From Paraburkholderia largidicola (lineage in GTDB: Bacteria > Pseudomonadota > Gammaproteobacteria > Burkholderiales > Burkholderiaceae), in NCBI RefSeq assembly GCF_013426895.1, contig NZ_AP023176.1, forward strand, positions 620,001 through 684,000: a DNA stretch of 64,000 bases, read 5' to 3'. Made by a program: the position numbers and the translations under genes. The notes beneath the pieces were generated by a model, which saw only the letters and a list, made by a program, of their open reading frames with translations, made no database searches and had not been told where the DNA came from. The stretch's first letter is position 1. Every line of letters begins with the position of its first letter. This document shows positions 27,555-35,148 of this stretch, in pieces.

Positions 27555-27839
27555 ATGAAGCGCGCGATCTCACTGCTGGCAATCGCTGTGGCCGTCTGCG
27601 CGCCTGCGTCAGCTTTGGCACAGGCCAATGTGGGCGGCTATTACATGCCGATTCCTCCGCCGCCACCGCCCGTGGTCTATCAGTCACGCTACGCACCACC
27701 GGGTGCCTACGGCGCGCCGGGTACCTACGTCTATCAGTCCAGTCCGACGCCAGTTTATAGGGCGCCACCGGCGGGCTACGGCTACGGCAATGGGCAGGGC
27801 GGCGGTTGGCACAGAGGCTGGGAAAACCACCGCCATTGA
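27555..27839 (+). CDS. Small secreted Pro/Tyr/Gly-rich protein
   Basis: The 94-residue protein has a clear signal peptide (cleavage near 'ASALAQA'). The mature part is low in complexity: a run of eight prolines broken once by Ile, repeated 'VYQS' and 'APPGAYGAPG' units, and a His-ending tail. GAGGGGAAG precedes the ATG at 27555. I do not recognise a domain. It is likely an envelope or extracellular protein, common as a short annotated hypothetical in this family of bacteria. Confidence 0.75.
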   Translation: MKRAISLLAIAVAVCAPASALAQANVGGYYMPIPPPPPPVVYQSRYAPPGAYGAPGTYVYQSSPTPVYRAPPAGYGYGNGQGGGWHRGWENHRH

Positions 27840-27884
27840 AACATCGACTTGCGGCAACTGCGGTCTGGTTCGCCCGTTGTCATG

Positions 27885-28649
27885 TCACCCACGTGACCCG
27901 ACGGCGAGCCGCTTCATCTCAAGCTGCGTGACCACGCGTTGCAGCGTGCGCTCGGCAGCGCCAGGCAAATCGACAAACCTGCAGCCAAGCACGGTGCACC
28001 ACTCGCCCGCCGGCGTCATCGACTTGCGCGGCGCGACGATCTCCAGATCGAGTCGCAGCGTGCCGAAGCTGCCGAGTTTCAACGTGACGTCGCGCAGGAT
28101 GCAGCCCCTCTCGACGTCGTCGAAGCGTGAATGGGTGGTTCGCAACGCTACGCCGCCCAACGACAGATCTTTCACCAGCAGGTTGTACGCATTGCCGTCC
28201 GCGTAACTGCCCGTCGCGGTGTACGGATCGAGCACGGGTGTCTCGACGCGGAAGGTCTGTCGACGCTGCACGTAGTAGAGCACGGCAGGAAAGGACGCTT
28301 CGAACGCGGGTCGTCCGTCGAACGTGACCGGCTTCGCAGCGCTCGTCGTGAACTCGGTACGAATACCCGAAGGCGTGCCGTGAAACCGCAATTCCATTGC
28401 GTCGGGCAGCGCGCGATTGGCGGCATCGACGCTGCCGGGATCGAACACGAAGCGCGCATTGCGCGAGTCGACGTCGATCACCTGCGTCACGATCTGATGG
28501 CCGTCGAACTCGACCGCAATGAAATCCTGCCGCGCCGCCAGGCCGCGCAGGCAGACAGCGATCTGCAACGGATGGCGCTGCGCATAATCGGCGCGGGCGT
28601 CGCGAGTCTGGTCGGCGGGAGCGGCGGTTAGCGGATGGTCGGCAATCAT
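27885..28649 (-). CDS. Flagellar brake-type protein (YcgR N-terminal + PilZ domain)
   Basis: The 254-residue protein pairs a YcgR-like N-terminal domain (about 25-120) with a C-terminal PilZ domain. The c-di-GMP-binding motifs are visible: RRQTFR at about 128-133 (RxxxR) and DLSLGG at about 160-165. It should couple the second messenger to motility or exopolysaccharide control. No flagellar genes are near, so it acts at a distance. Its start is the ATG at 28649. Confidence 0.9.
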   Translation of the reverse strand: MIADHPLTAAPADQTRDARADYAQRHPLQIAVCLRGLAARQDFIAVEFDGHQIVTQVIDVDSRNARFVFDPGSVDAANRALPDAMELRFHGTPSGIRTEFTTSAAKPVTFDGRPAFEASFPAVLYYVQRRQTFRVETPVLDPYTATGSYADGNAYNLLVKDLSLGGVALRTTHSRFDDVERGCILRDVTLKLGSFGTLRLDLEIVAPRKSMTPAGEWCTVLGCRFVDLPGAAERTLQRVVTQLEMKRLAVGSRG

Positions 28650-28972
28650 CGAAGTATCCGTGCGTAGTGGGTTGTCGTGACCGGATCGGCCGCAGCGCTG
28701 CTAGGGCGCTGGCGGGCCGGGTTGGTCGTGACAGTGCAGGGACTATGCCAGGCGTGTCAGCGCTACTGAAAATGTCAGTCGTGAGGCGGAGGCCGCCTTG
28801 AGTAAAGGGTTTCGGCCACCGCCCTGGACGCTGCAGATGGGGCAGGAGGGCGCGCCGCTACGTAACGCACGCAAGCGTGTTACGGCCACGACGGAACATT
28901 CGCGCCTTCGCTGAGTGGAGCCGCTCGGCAACGCGCATCGGACGGGATGGCTCGCATATCGCGTGACCCGTT
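28650..28972. other. Intergenic stretch with one imperfect hairpin
   Basis: About 320 bases without a supported gene, between two minus-strand genes. It contains an imperfect hairpin at 28861-28884 (CGTAAC.CACGC pairing with GCGTG.TTACG around a two-base centre). This may end transcription of the upstream membrane protein gene, but no T-run follows. Confidence 0.4.
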
Positions 28973-30013
28973 CTAATGCTGTCGAAACAGGTTCTTGTTC
29001 ACGGTAAGCGAAAGTGCCGCCGTGGCTTCAGCGCGGACTTCCGCGGGAGCGGGCGGCGGAATCACCTGCGCGGCAGGTGCGGCCGGTACGCTCACTGCCG
29101 CCTCGCGTATCACCGTTGTCGTCGTCGCGCTTTTTACGGGAGGCCGCACGGTGACGGGCTCATGCGTCGCACGTTCGACATGCGCAACGTTCTGATCACA
29201 CGGCTCCAACGCGCCGCATGCGGTTTTCGCCGCCGTTTTCGGGCTGGTACGCCGCTCCTTCGGCGTGGTCGGCGCTGCATGCGTTTGTGTCGTGGCCGGA
29301 CTTGAATCCTGAACGATCACCTTCGGCGCCACGCGCACGGGAGGCGCAGTTGCGCCTGCAACATTTCGCGTGCTGGCGGGACTGCCGCGCGCAGTTGCAG
29401 CGGCGGCCACCGCTACGGGCGGCGGTTTCGACGGCGCGTCATGCGCAACGGTAACGCTGGGACTCGCTGCATCGCTGGCAGCCGTGCGGGGCATCGCAGT
29501 GTCGTGTGCCGCCAGCGGAACGGGTGGCGTTTCGATCGGCGCGCGCGTGGCCTGTGCGACATCCAAGGCAGGTTGAGCCGGCAACGCCGAACTATCGTGC
29601 TTCGGCGGATGCGGCTTGTCCAGGTTGGCGAAATGCCCCAACCGGCTTTGCACGGCTTCCCGTTGCGTCAGCGTGACGTAGGTGCCGAACGCAATCACGA
29701 AGCCGAACAGGACGGTCGCCACGCCAGCGCTCAGACTCCAGTCGGGCGGGCCGCCTTCCTTGGCGGCGCCGAGCTGTTTCGGCCGGGACTGCACGCGCAC
29801 GATCAGCAGCGGGCGAGTGACATCAGGTTTCCGTTTGGAGCGGCGCAAAGGTTTGTGAGGCGCCTCGGGCGCATGAGGCGCTTCGGGCGCGGCGGGGCTG
29901 GACGATGCCCGTTCATCGAGTGGCTGCGCGGGGCTGTCCTGTGCGGGCTCATCGCCTGGCGCCACGTCGCATGGCTCGTCCGGCGTCGCTAGACGCTTGC
30001 GAGTGATGCCCAT
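28973..30013 (-). CDS. Single-pass membrane protein with long Pro/Ala/Thr-rich periplasmic region
   Basis: I do not recognise a family. The 346-residue protein has a Pro/Ala/Glu-rich cytoplasmic N-terminus with a basic patch ('LRRSKRKPD'), one span at about 93-115 ('WSLSAGVATVLFGFVIAFGTYVTL'), and a long low-complexity periplasmic part rich in Pro, Ala and Thr. Two cysteines lie in 'TACGALEPCDQN'. The layout is like TonB or a cell-wall-spanning tether, but no TonB C-terminal domain is seen. GGGGAG precedes the ATG at 30013; an ATG at 30028 is also in frame. Confidence 0.7.
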   Translation of the reverse strand: MGITRKRLATPDEPCDVAPGDEPAQDSPAQPLDERASSSPAAPEAPHAPEAPHKPLRRSKRKPDVTRPLLIVRVQSRPKQLGAAKEGGPPDWSLSAGVATVLFGFVIAFGTYVTLTQREAVQSRLGHFANLDKPHPPKHDSSALPAQPALDVAQATRAPIETPPVPLAAHDTAMPRTAASDAASPSVTVAHDAPSKPPPVAVAAAATARGSPASTRNVAGATAPPVRVAPKVIVQDSSPATTQTHAAPTTPKERRTSPKTAAKTACGALEPCDQNVAHVERATHEPVTVRPPVKSATTTTVIREAAVSVPAAPAAQVIPPPAPAEVRAEATAALSLTVNKNLFRQH

Positions 30014-30358
30014 ATTCGGTCTCCCCATACCGCCGGCAAGTCAGGCATTGGTGTTCTTTTCATTGGCAACGAGGTGATCGACGTCACCCCGGCGCGTTGC
30101 GCGATGCCGCCCGTTCTATAGCGGATATGTGGCGGCGCGCTGACTGAGCCATTCTTCAGCATTCAGACGGGTCCGTATGTTGGTCGCTGCACACACATAG
30201 GGTTCGCCGGACATCCCACCTTGCTGTTCCCCCTTTCTTTCCGATCGAACCCGCCCGGTTCCTTGCCACCAAAAAACCGCTTGCATTCTGTTTATTGTTC
30301 AACAATAGTTTGCGCATTGTTGAACAATTTAACCAGCCACCCGACGAGCGAGACCCTC
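30014..30358. other. Divergent intergenic region holding the ABC operon promoter
   Basis: About 345 bases with no ORF of its own. The right third carries a twin palindrome (30294-30328) and a possible promoter: TTGCAT at 30281-30286 and AATAGT at 30304-30309, spaced 17 bases. The left part is featureless to my reading. Confidence 0.5.
30294..30328. promoter_or_regulatory. Twin 13-bp palindromes, probable GntR/FCD operator pair
   Basis: ATTGTTCAACAAT (30294-30306) and ATTGTTGAACAAT (30316-30328) are each a perfect 6-bp dyad about one central base, and are exact reverse complements of each other. Their centres are 22 bases apart, about two helical turns. They overlap the candidate -10 region and lie 31 bases before the binding-protein ATG. 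The TTGT-N-ACAA-type core is common for FadR-subfamily GntR repressors, and one is encoded in the same operon (32845). Confidence 0.72.
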
Positions 30359-31231
30359 ATGAAAGCCCACATTTTTCCGAAGTCGGCCCTCAAGGGCCTG
30401 TCGCACACGATCAGGATCGCCGCCGCGATCTTGCCCCTCTTCATGGCGGCGCACGCCGACATTGCCGCCGCGGCCGGGACAGTCACGTCCGAGAATCTGC
30501 AGATCGGCGCAGACCTCACGTACCCGCCTTACGACTATCTGGACAACGGCACGCCCGCCGGCTTCGATCCCGCGTTCATGGGCAGGCTCGCCACGCATCT
30601 GAAGCTCAAGCCGTCGTTCGTCGACACGCGCTTCGCGAATCTGATTCTCGGCGTCAACGCCAACCGCTTCGACGTGATTGCGTCCGCGCTGTACGTGACG
30701 CCCGAGCGCGCGAAGCAGATCGACTTTCTGCCGTACCTGAAAACGGGCGGCTCGCTGCTCGCGCTCAGCGGTGCGGGTTTCGCGCCCAGGACGCCGGAGG
30801 ACCTGTGCGGCAAGCGGGTCAGCTCGATCAAGGGCGCCTCGTGGATTCCGAAGCTCGCCGATGTGTCGAGCAAGGTGTGCGTCCCGGCGGGGCGCGGTGC
30901 GATCGATGTGCGCGAGTTCGAGACCTCGCCGGAAGCGGCGCAAGCCGTGCTGTCGCACGCCGTCGATGCGCAGTTCGAAGATTCCGCCGTCGCGCAGATC
31001 ACGGCGAACCGGCTGGGTGGGCGCGTGGCGATTACGTCGACGGCACCGCTCTACCCGGTGGTCATCGGGCTTGGCGTGAAGAAGGGCAATGACGCGCTGC
31101 TGTCGCAACTAAAGACTGCGTTGGCGTCGATGAAGTCGTCGGGCGAATACGCGGCGCTGCTCAAGCAATACAACGTCGCGGAACCGACGGGCGGCGACAT
31201 CGCCCTTGCGCTGGGAAGCGCGCAGAAGTAA
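30359..31231 (+). CDS. Amino acid-type ABC transporter substrate-binding protein
   Basis: The 290-residue periplasmic protein has a signal peptide (cleavage near 'ADIAAAAG') and an SBP family 3 domain: 'LQIGADLTYPPYDYLDNGTPAGFDPAFMGRLA' and 'FDVIASALYVTPERAKQIDFLPYL'. It should deliver a polar amino acid or related compound to the fused permease-ATPase encoded next. An extra cysteine pair ('DLCGKR', 'SKVCVP') may form a disulfide. The ATG at 30359 follows a weak GAGCGAGA RBS. Confidence 0.92.
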   Translation: MKAHIFPKSALKGLSHTIRIAAAILPLFMAAHADIAAAAGTVTSENLQIGADLTYPPYDYLDNGTPAGFDPAFMGRLATHLKLKPSFVDTRFANLILGVNANRFDVIASALYVTPERAKQIDFLPYLKTGGSLLALSGAGFAPRTPEDLCGKRVSSIKGASWIPKLADVSSKVCVPAGRGAIDVREFETSPEAAQAVLSHAVDAQFEDSAVAQITANRLGGRVAITSTAPLYPVVIGLGVKKGNDALLSQLKTALASMKSSGEYAALLKQYNVAEPTGGDIALALGSAQK

Positions 31232-31253
31232 CGCCGCGCTGTTCCATTGTCCT

Positions 31254-31271
31254 GCGGGCCCGCGTGCCCGC
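31254..31271. other. GC-rich stem-loop between binding-protein and transporter genes
   Basis: GCGGGC and GCCCGC flank a 6-base loop, 22 bases after the binding-protein stop. Such stems are often used to stabilise the binding-protein transcript or partly stop transcription, giving an excess of binding protein over transporter. No T-run follows. Confidence 0.35.
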
Positions 31272-31318
31272 ATCGCCACGCGCGTCTTGCTTTCGCAGCG
31301 CGCGGGAAGGGGAGTCGC

Positions 31319-32836
31319 ATGTTGTTCGATTGGCATTACGCGGCGTCGCTACTCGTCGACGCGGCATTCTGGAAGGCTGCGTGGCTCGTCGTCGAACTGA
31401 GCGTGGCGACGTGGGTGATCGGGATCGTCGCCGGATTCATGCTGGCGCTCGGCAAGCAATCGACGTTGCTGCCGTTGCGCGCCGCGTGCGGAGCTTATAT
31501 CTGGCTGTTCCGCAGCTTGCCGCTGCTGGTGCTGCTGATCTTCGTCTACAACCTGCCGCAGGTGTTGCCATGGTCGGGCGGCGTGCTGTCCGATCCGTTC
31601 TGGGCCGGACTGATCGCGCTGTCGATCAGCGAAACCGCGTATATCGCCGAGATTCATCGCGGCGGCCTGCTCGCGCTCAACAAGGGACAACTCGAAGCGG
31701 GCAGGGCGCTCGGCATCGGCTTCGTCGGGCTGCAACGCCTGATCGTGCTACCCCAGGCATTTCGGGTCGCGCTGCCGTCGCTGATCAACGAGTACATCAC
31801 GATCGTCAAGCTGACGTCGCTGGTGTCGGTGATTTCTCTCGCTGAGATTCTTCTGGTGGGCGAGCGTCTCTATACGCAGAACTTCAAGGTGCTGGAGACC
31901 ATGCTCGCGGTGTCGTTCTATTACGTGCTGATCGTCACGGTGTTCGGTCATCTGCTGAAGGTGCTCGAAAAGCGCCTCGACGTCACGCGCCGCAAGCATG
32001 CCGTGATGATCGACGTCGCCGTGATTCCGGCCGACGCATCTCGGGCCGCTGCGAAAGCCGCCGACTCGCGAGCCACAGGACGCGCGCTCGAAGCCGTCGG
32101 TATTCGCAAAACCTACGGCCAGCACGAAGTGCTCAAGGGCATCGATCTGACCGTGAAGGCGGGTGAAGTCGTGTCGATCATCGGGCCGTCGGGCTCCGGC
32201 AAGACATCGCTGATCCGTACGCTAAACGGCCTTGAGACACTCGACGGCGGCGAAGTACGCCTGCACGGACGCACGTTCCTGCAATCCACGCTGCACGGGC
32301 AGGGCAAGGCGCGGCACGGCGACTACATGCGCGGCATTCTCGACATCGGCATGGTGTTTCAGAGCTTCAATCTGTTTCCACACAAGACCGTGCTGCAAAA
32401 CGTAACGCTCGCGCCGCGTTATCACAACCGCGAGAAGGGCGGCGCGCTCGAAGCATCCGGCATGCAGATCCTGGCGAAAGTCGGCATGGCAGCGCATGCG
32501 CACAAGTATCCGCATCAGTTGTCGGGCGGACAGCAGCAACGCGTGGCGATCGCACGCGCACTGGCCATGCAGCCTTCCATCGTACTGTTCGACGAACCGA
32601 CCTCCGCACTCGACCCGGAACTCGTACAGGAAGTGCTGAAAGTCATCGAGCAGCTGGCGCGCGACGGGATGACGATGATCATCGTCACGCACGAAATCAA
32701 ATTCGCGTTCCGCATCTCGGACCGGGTGATATTCATGGAAGGCGGTACGATACTCAGCGATGGTCCTCCGCTGGAACTGGCGAAGCAGAAAACCTCGCGT
32801 ATCGCCAGTTTTCTTAAAGACGTTCATATCGCCTGA
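31319..32836 (+). CDS. Fused ABC transporter permease-ATPase, polar amino acid type
   Basis: One 505-residue frame carries a HisM-type permease (about 1-220; EAA loop 126-153 'EAGRALGIGFVGLQRLIVLPQAF') and a complete ATPase (about 255-505). ATPase motifs: Walker A GPSGSGKT 289-296, Q-loop Gln348, LSGGQ 401-405, Walker B 'IVLFDEP' 421-427, H-loop His458. A basic/Ala-rich linker (about 221-258) joins them. These parts are normally separate chains; here a homodimer could form the whole core. GGGGAG precedes the ATG at 31319. The GntR gene starts nine bases after the stop. Confidence 0.93.
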   Translation: MLFDWHYAASLLVDAAFWKAAWLVVELSVATWVIGIVAGFMLALGKQSTLLPLRAACGAYIWLFRSLPLLVLLIFVYNLPQVLPWSGGVLSDPFWAGLIALSISETAYIAEIHRGGLLALNKGQLEAGRALGIGFVGLQRLIVLPQAFRVALPSLINEYITIVKLTSLVSVISLAEILLVGERLYTQNFKVLETMLAVSFYYVLIVTVFGHLLKVLEKRLDVTRRKHAVMIDVAVIPADASRAAAKAADSRATGRALEAVGIRKTYGQHEVLKGIDLTVKAGEVVSIIGPSGSGKTSLIRTLNGLETLDGGEVRLHGRTFLQSTLHGQGKARHGDYMRGILDIGMVFQSFNLFPHKTVLQNVTLAPRYHNREKGGALEASGMQILAKVGMAAHAHKYPHQLSGGQQQRVAIARALAMQPSIVLFDEPTSALDPELVQEVLKVIEQLARDGMTMIIVTHEIKFAFRISDRVIFMEGGTILSDGPPLELAKQKTSRIASFLKDVHIA

Positions 32837-32844
32837 GCTTACGA

Positions 32845-33528
32845 ATGACAACAGTACGTACGTCCGCCCAATCAGCGCCCGCACCGGCAGCCGCTGAGGC
32901 CGACCAGTCAGTGACCGACCGCATCCTGACGACGATCCGCGACGACATCATCGAGGGCAAGCTGTTGCCCGGCACGGCGCTCGTCGAGAACGATCTGACG
33001 CAACTGCACGACGTGTCGCGCAACACGCTGCGCGAAGCACTGCGGCTGTTGTGCCGCGAAGGGCTCGCGGTGCATTACCGGCATCGCGGTGTGATCGTGC
33101 GCACGCTCACGCGTCACGACGTGCGCGATATCTACCGCGTGCGGCGCACGCTCGAATTGCAGGCGCTGATGCGCGAAGAGCCGATAGAAGACGACGATCT
33201 CGCGCTGATGCGCGAAGCGATCCGTTGCGCGCAGGATGCCGTCGAACGCGAAGACTGGCGAGCTGTCGGCACGTATAGCCTGCTGTTTCACCGGCATATC
33301 GTGCGCCTGCTGCACAGCGCACTATTCGATGCGTTCTTCACGACGATCCTCGCGCAACTGCGGCTCGTGTTCGGGTCCGCGCCGGACGAAAAGCGCTTCC
33401 AGAAGCCGTGGGTTGCGAAAGACCAGCGCATTTTCGCGCTGATCGAGCGCGGCCAGCTCGACAAGGCGCAAGCGGCGCTCGCCGACTATCTGACGGAGTC
33501 CGAGCACGCGATGCTCGACTATTTATGA
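32845..33528 (+). CDS. GntR family regulator, FCD subfamily, of the ABC/DUF1989 operon
   Basis: The 227-residue protein has a winged HTH ('LLPGTALVENDLTQLHDVSRNTLREALRLLCREGLAVHY') and an FCD domain ('HDVRDIYRVRRTLELQALMREEP', then His-containing helices 'LLFHRHIVRLLHS'). It is the third gene of the ABC operon, eight bases after the transporter gene. The twin palindromes at 30294-30328 are its likely operator, which would make the operon autoregulated. Confidence 0.91.
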   Translation: MTTVRTSAQSAPAPAAAEADQSVTDRILTTIRDDIIEGKLLPGTALVENDLTQLHDVSRNTLREALRLLCREGLAVHYRHRGVIVRTLTRHDVRDIYRVRRTLELQALMREEPIEDDDLALMREAIRCAQDAVEREDWRAVGTYSLLFHRHIVRLLHSALFDAFFTTILAQLRLVFGSAPDEKRFQKPWVAKDQRIFALIERGQLDKAQAALADYLTESEHAMLDYL

Positions 33529-33604
33529 CCATCTCGCGGCCGCGCGTATCGAACGGCGCCACGAGAGCGTGGTCACGCCGGCTGCATCATCAAGGAGCGA
33601 TCTC

Positions 33605-34444
33605 ATGTTGAACTACCCCGCCGCCTATCAAACGACCAAGGGCTCCGCGCTCGACGTCGACAAGGCGTTCTATGGACGCATCGCCGCAGAGCAGGATGCC
33701 CGCGAGCTGATCGAATCGATCGTCATTCCGATTCGATCGGGGCAGGCGTGGACGGTGCCTGCCGGGCATGTCTTCCGTATCGTGACGATCGAAGGACCGC
33801 AGGTGGCGGACCTCAACATGTGGAACCTGCACAATCCGCGCGAACGGATGTGGGCATCGCGCACGCGCCAGTTGCAGGCAGCGCACGTCAGCACCTTCGA
33901 CCGTCTGTGGTCGACGCTGCCGTTTCTGCGCCCGATGGTGACGATTACCGACGACACGCTCGCCGATTACGGCGTCGACGAGCATGGCGGGCGCGTGCAC
34001 GATCTGCTCGGCACGCGCTGCGACCCGTACGTGAACCGCATGCTGACGGGTGAAGATTTTCACTTTCATTGCCATTCGAATCTCACGCGCGCCGTTGCGC
34101 CGTACGGTCTGACCGAGTACGACGTGCACGATGTTCTCAATGTATTCCAGTGCACAGGTCTGAATCTCGACGACAAGTACTTCATGAAGGCCTGTCCCGC
34201 GCAGAAGGGCGATTATCTGGAATTCTTCGCGGAGATCGATCTGCTGTGCGCGCTGTCGACCTGTCCGGGCGGCGATCTTTCTCTGCCGATGTGGGGACCG
34301 GATGCGCGCGACCCGCTAGAAGTATGCCGGCCGCTCGGCGTGGAAATCTATCGGCTTGCGCCGGATCTGCTCGAAGGTTGGTCGACGCCGCCTGTGGCAG
34401 CGTACAAGGGGCAGCACGGGCTGACGCTGGGCGGACAGCGATAA
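33605..34444 (+). CDS. DUF1989 (urea carboxylase-associated) family protein
   Basis: The 279-residue cytosolic protein is a full DUF1989 domain: 'GQAWTVPAGHVFRIVTIEGPQVADLNMWN', 'RCDPYVNRMLTGEDFHFHCHSNLTRAV' and 'CALSTCPGGD', with Cys and His residues that could bind a metal. Relatives neighbour urea carboxylase or amino-acid degradation genes and have no settled reaction. AAGGAG precedes the ATG at 33605. As last gene of the ABC-GntR operon it probably handles the imported nitrogen compound. Confidence 0.88.
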   Translation: MLNYPAAYQTTKGSALDVDKAFYGRIAAEQDARELIESIVIPIRSGQAWTVPAGHVFRIVTIEGPQVADLNMWNLHNPRERMWASRTRQLQAAHVSTFDRLWSTLPFLRPMVTITDDTLADYGVDEHGGRVHDLLGTRCDPYVNRMLTGEDFHFHCHSNLTRAVAPYGLTEYDVHDVLNVFQCTGLNLDDKYFMKACPAQKGDYLEFFAEIDLLCALSTCPGGDLSLPMWGPDARDPLEVCRPLGVEIYRLAPDLLEGWSTPPVAAYKGQHGLTLGGQR

Positions 34445-34450
34445 TCGGCC

Positions 34451-34483
34451 GCGCGTTGATTACATGCGATGTAATTGGCGCGC
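34451..34483. promoter_or_regulatory. Long interrupted palindrome before the carboxymuconolactone decarboxylase-like gene
   Basis: ATTACAT-GCG-ATGTAAT (34459-34475) is a perfect 7-bp dyad, and further out GCGCG and CGCGC pair again across TTG/TGG. It lies 8-39 bases after the DUF1989 stop and 69 bases before the next ATG. It may be an operator for that gene (perhaps for the XRE regulator downstream) or an RNA hairpin ending the ABC operon. Confidence 0.45.
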
Positions 34484-34552
34484 AGCACCGGGACGCCTAC
34501 GCTTGGGCTGTCGCGTCACCAGTCCGGTGGCGCTCACAGCCAAGGAGATACC

Positions 34553-35110
34553 ATGTCCCGCTATCCCGTTCACACGCTCGAATCCGCCCCGCTGCAATCG
34601 AAGCCCGTGCTTCAACACCTGCAACAGGCGTTCGGCGTGATCCCGAACGTCGCCGCAAAGATGGCTGCGTCGCCGGTGTTGATCAACGGTTTCATCGGCC
34701 TGTTCGAACGCGTGCATGCGAGCAGTCTGTCCGAGCCGCAGATCCAGACCTTGCTGCTGACCAATGCCGTGACAAACGCCAGTGAATGGCCCGTCGCGTT
34801 CCATACGGCGCTCGCATTGAAGCAAGGCGTATCGTCCGCCGATGTCGATGCGATCCGGCGTGGCGCTCTGCCAGCAGACGCCCAACTGGCCGCATTATCG
34901 ACATTGGCGCGCACGCTGATCGAACGGCGCGGCCTTCTTTCCGACGCGGACCAGCAGCGGTTTTTCGAAGCGGGATTCAGCACCGAACAACTACTCGAGG
35001 TCATTGCGGTGGTCGCCGCGTCGACCATCACGAACTACACGAGTAGCGTGACCCGGCCGGCACTCGAAGCGCCGTTCGAAGCATTTGCCTGGCGTGCAGG
35101 TATCGTGTGA
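34553..35110 (+). CDS. Carboxymuconolactone decarboxylase-like (AhpD fold) protein lacking the CxxC cysteines
   Basis: The 185-residue all-helical protein resembles AhpD/CMD-type peroxidase-related proteins: 'AFGVIPNVAAKMAASPVLINGFIGLFERV' is the usual first half, and 'FSTEQLLEVIAVVAASTITNYTS' the second. In the active-site helix the expected Glu-Cys-x-x-Cys-x-x-x-His region reads 'ASEWPVAFH': Ser77 and Pro80 replace the two cysteines, while Glu78 and His84 remain. It therefore cannot do thiol-based peroxide reduction. AAGGAG precedes the ATG at 34553. The XRE gene follows 38 bases later. Confidence 0.85.
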   Translation: MSRYPVHTLESAPLQSKPVLQHLQQAFGVIPNVAAKMAASPVLINGFIGLFERVHASSLSEPQIQTLLLTNAVTNASEWPVAFHTALALKQGVSSADVDAIRRGALPADAQLAALSTLARTLIERRGLLSDADQQRFFEAGFSTEQLLEVIAVVAASTITNYTSSVTRPALEAPFEAFAWRAGIV

Positions 35111-35148
35111 GTCCGTTATAGTGACCCGCTTCAATCGGAGGAAAGCCG

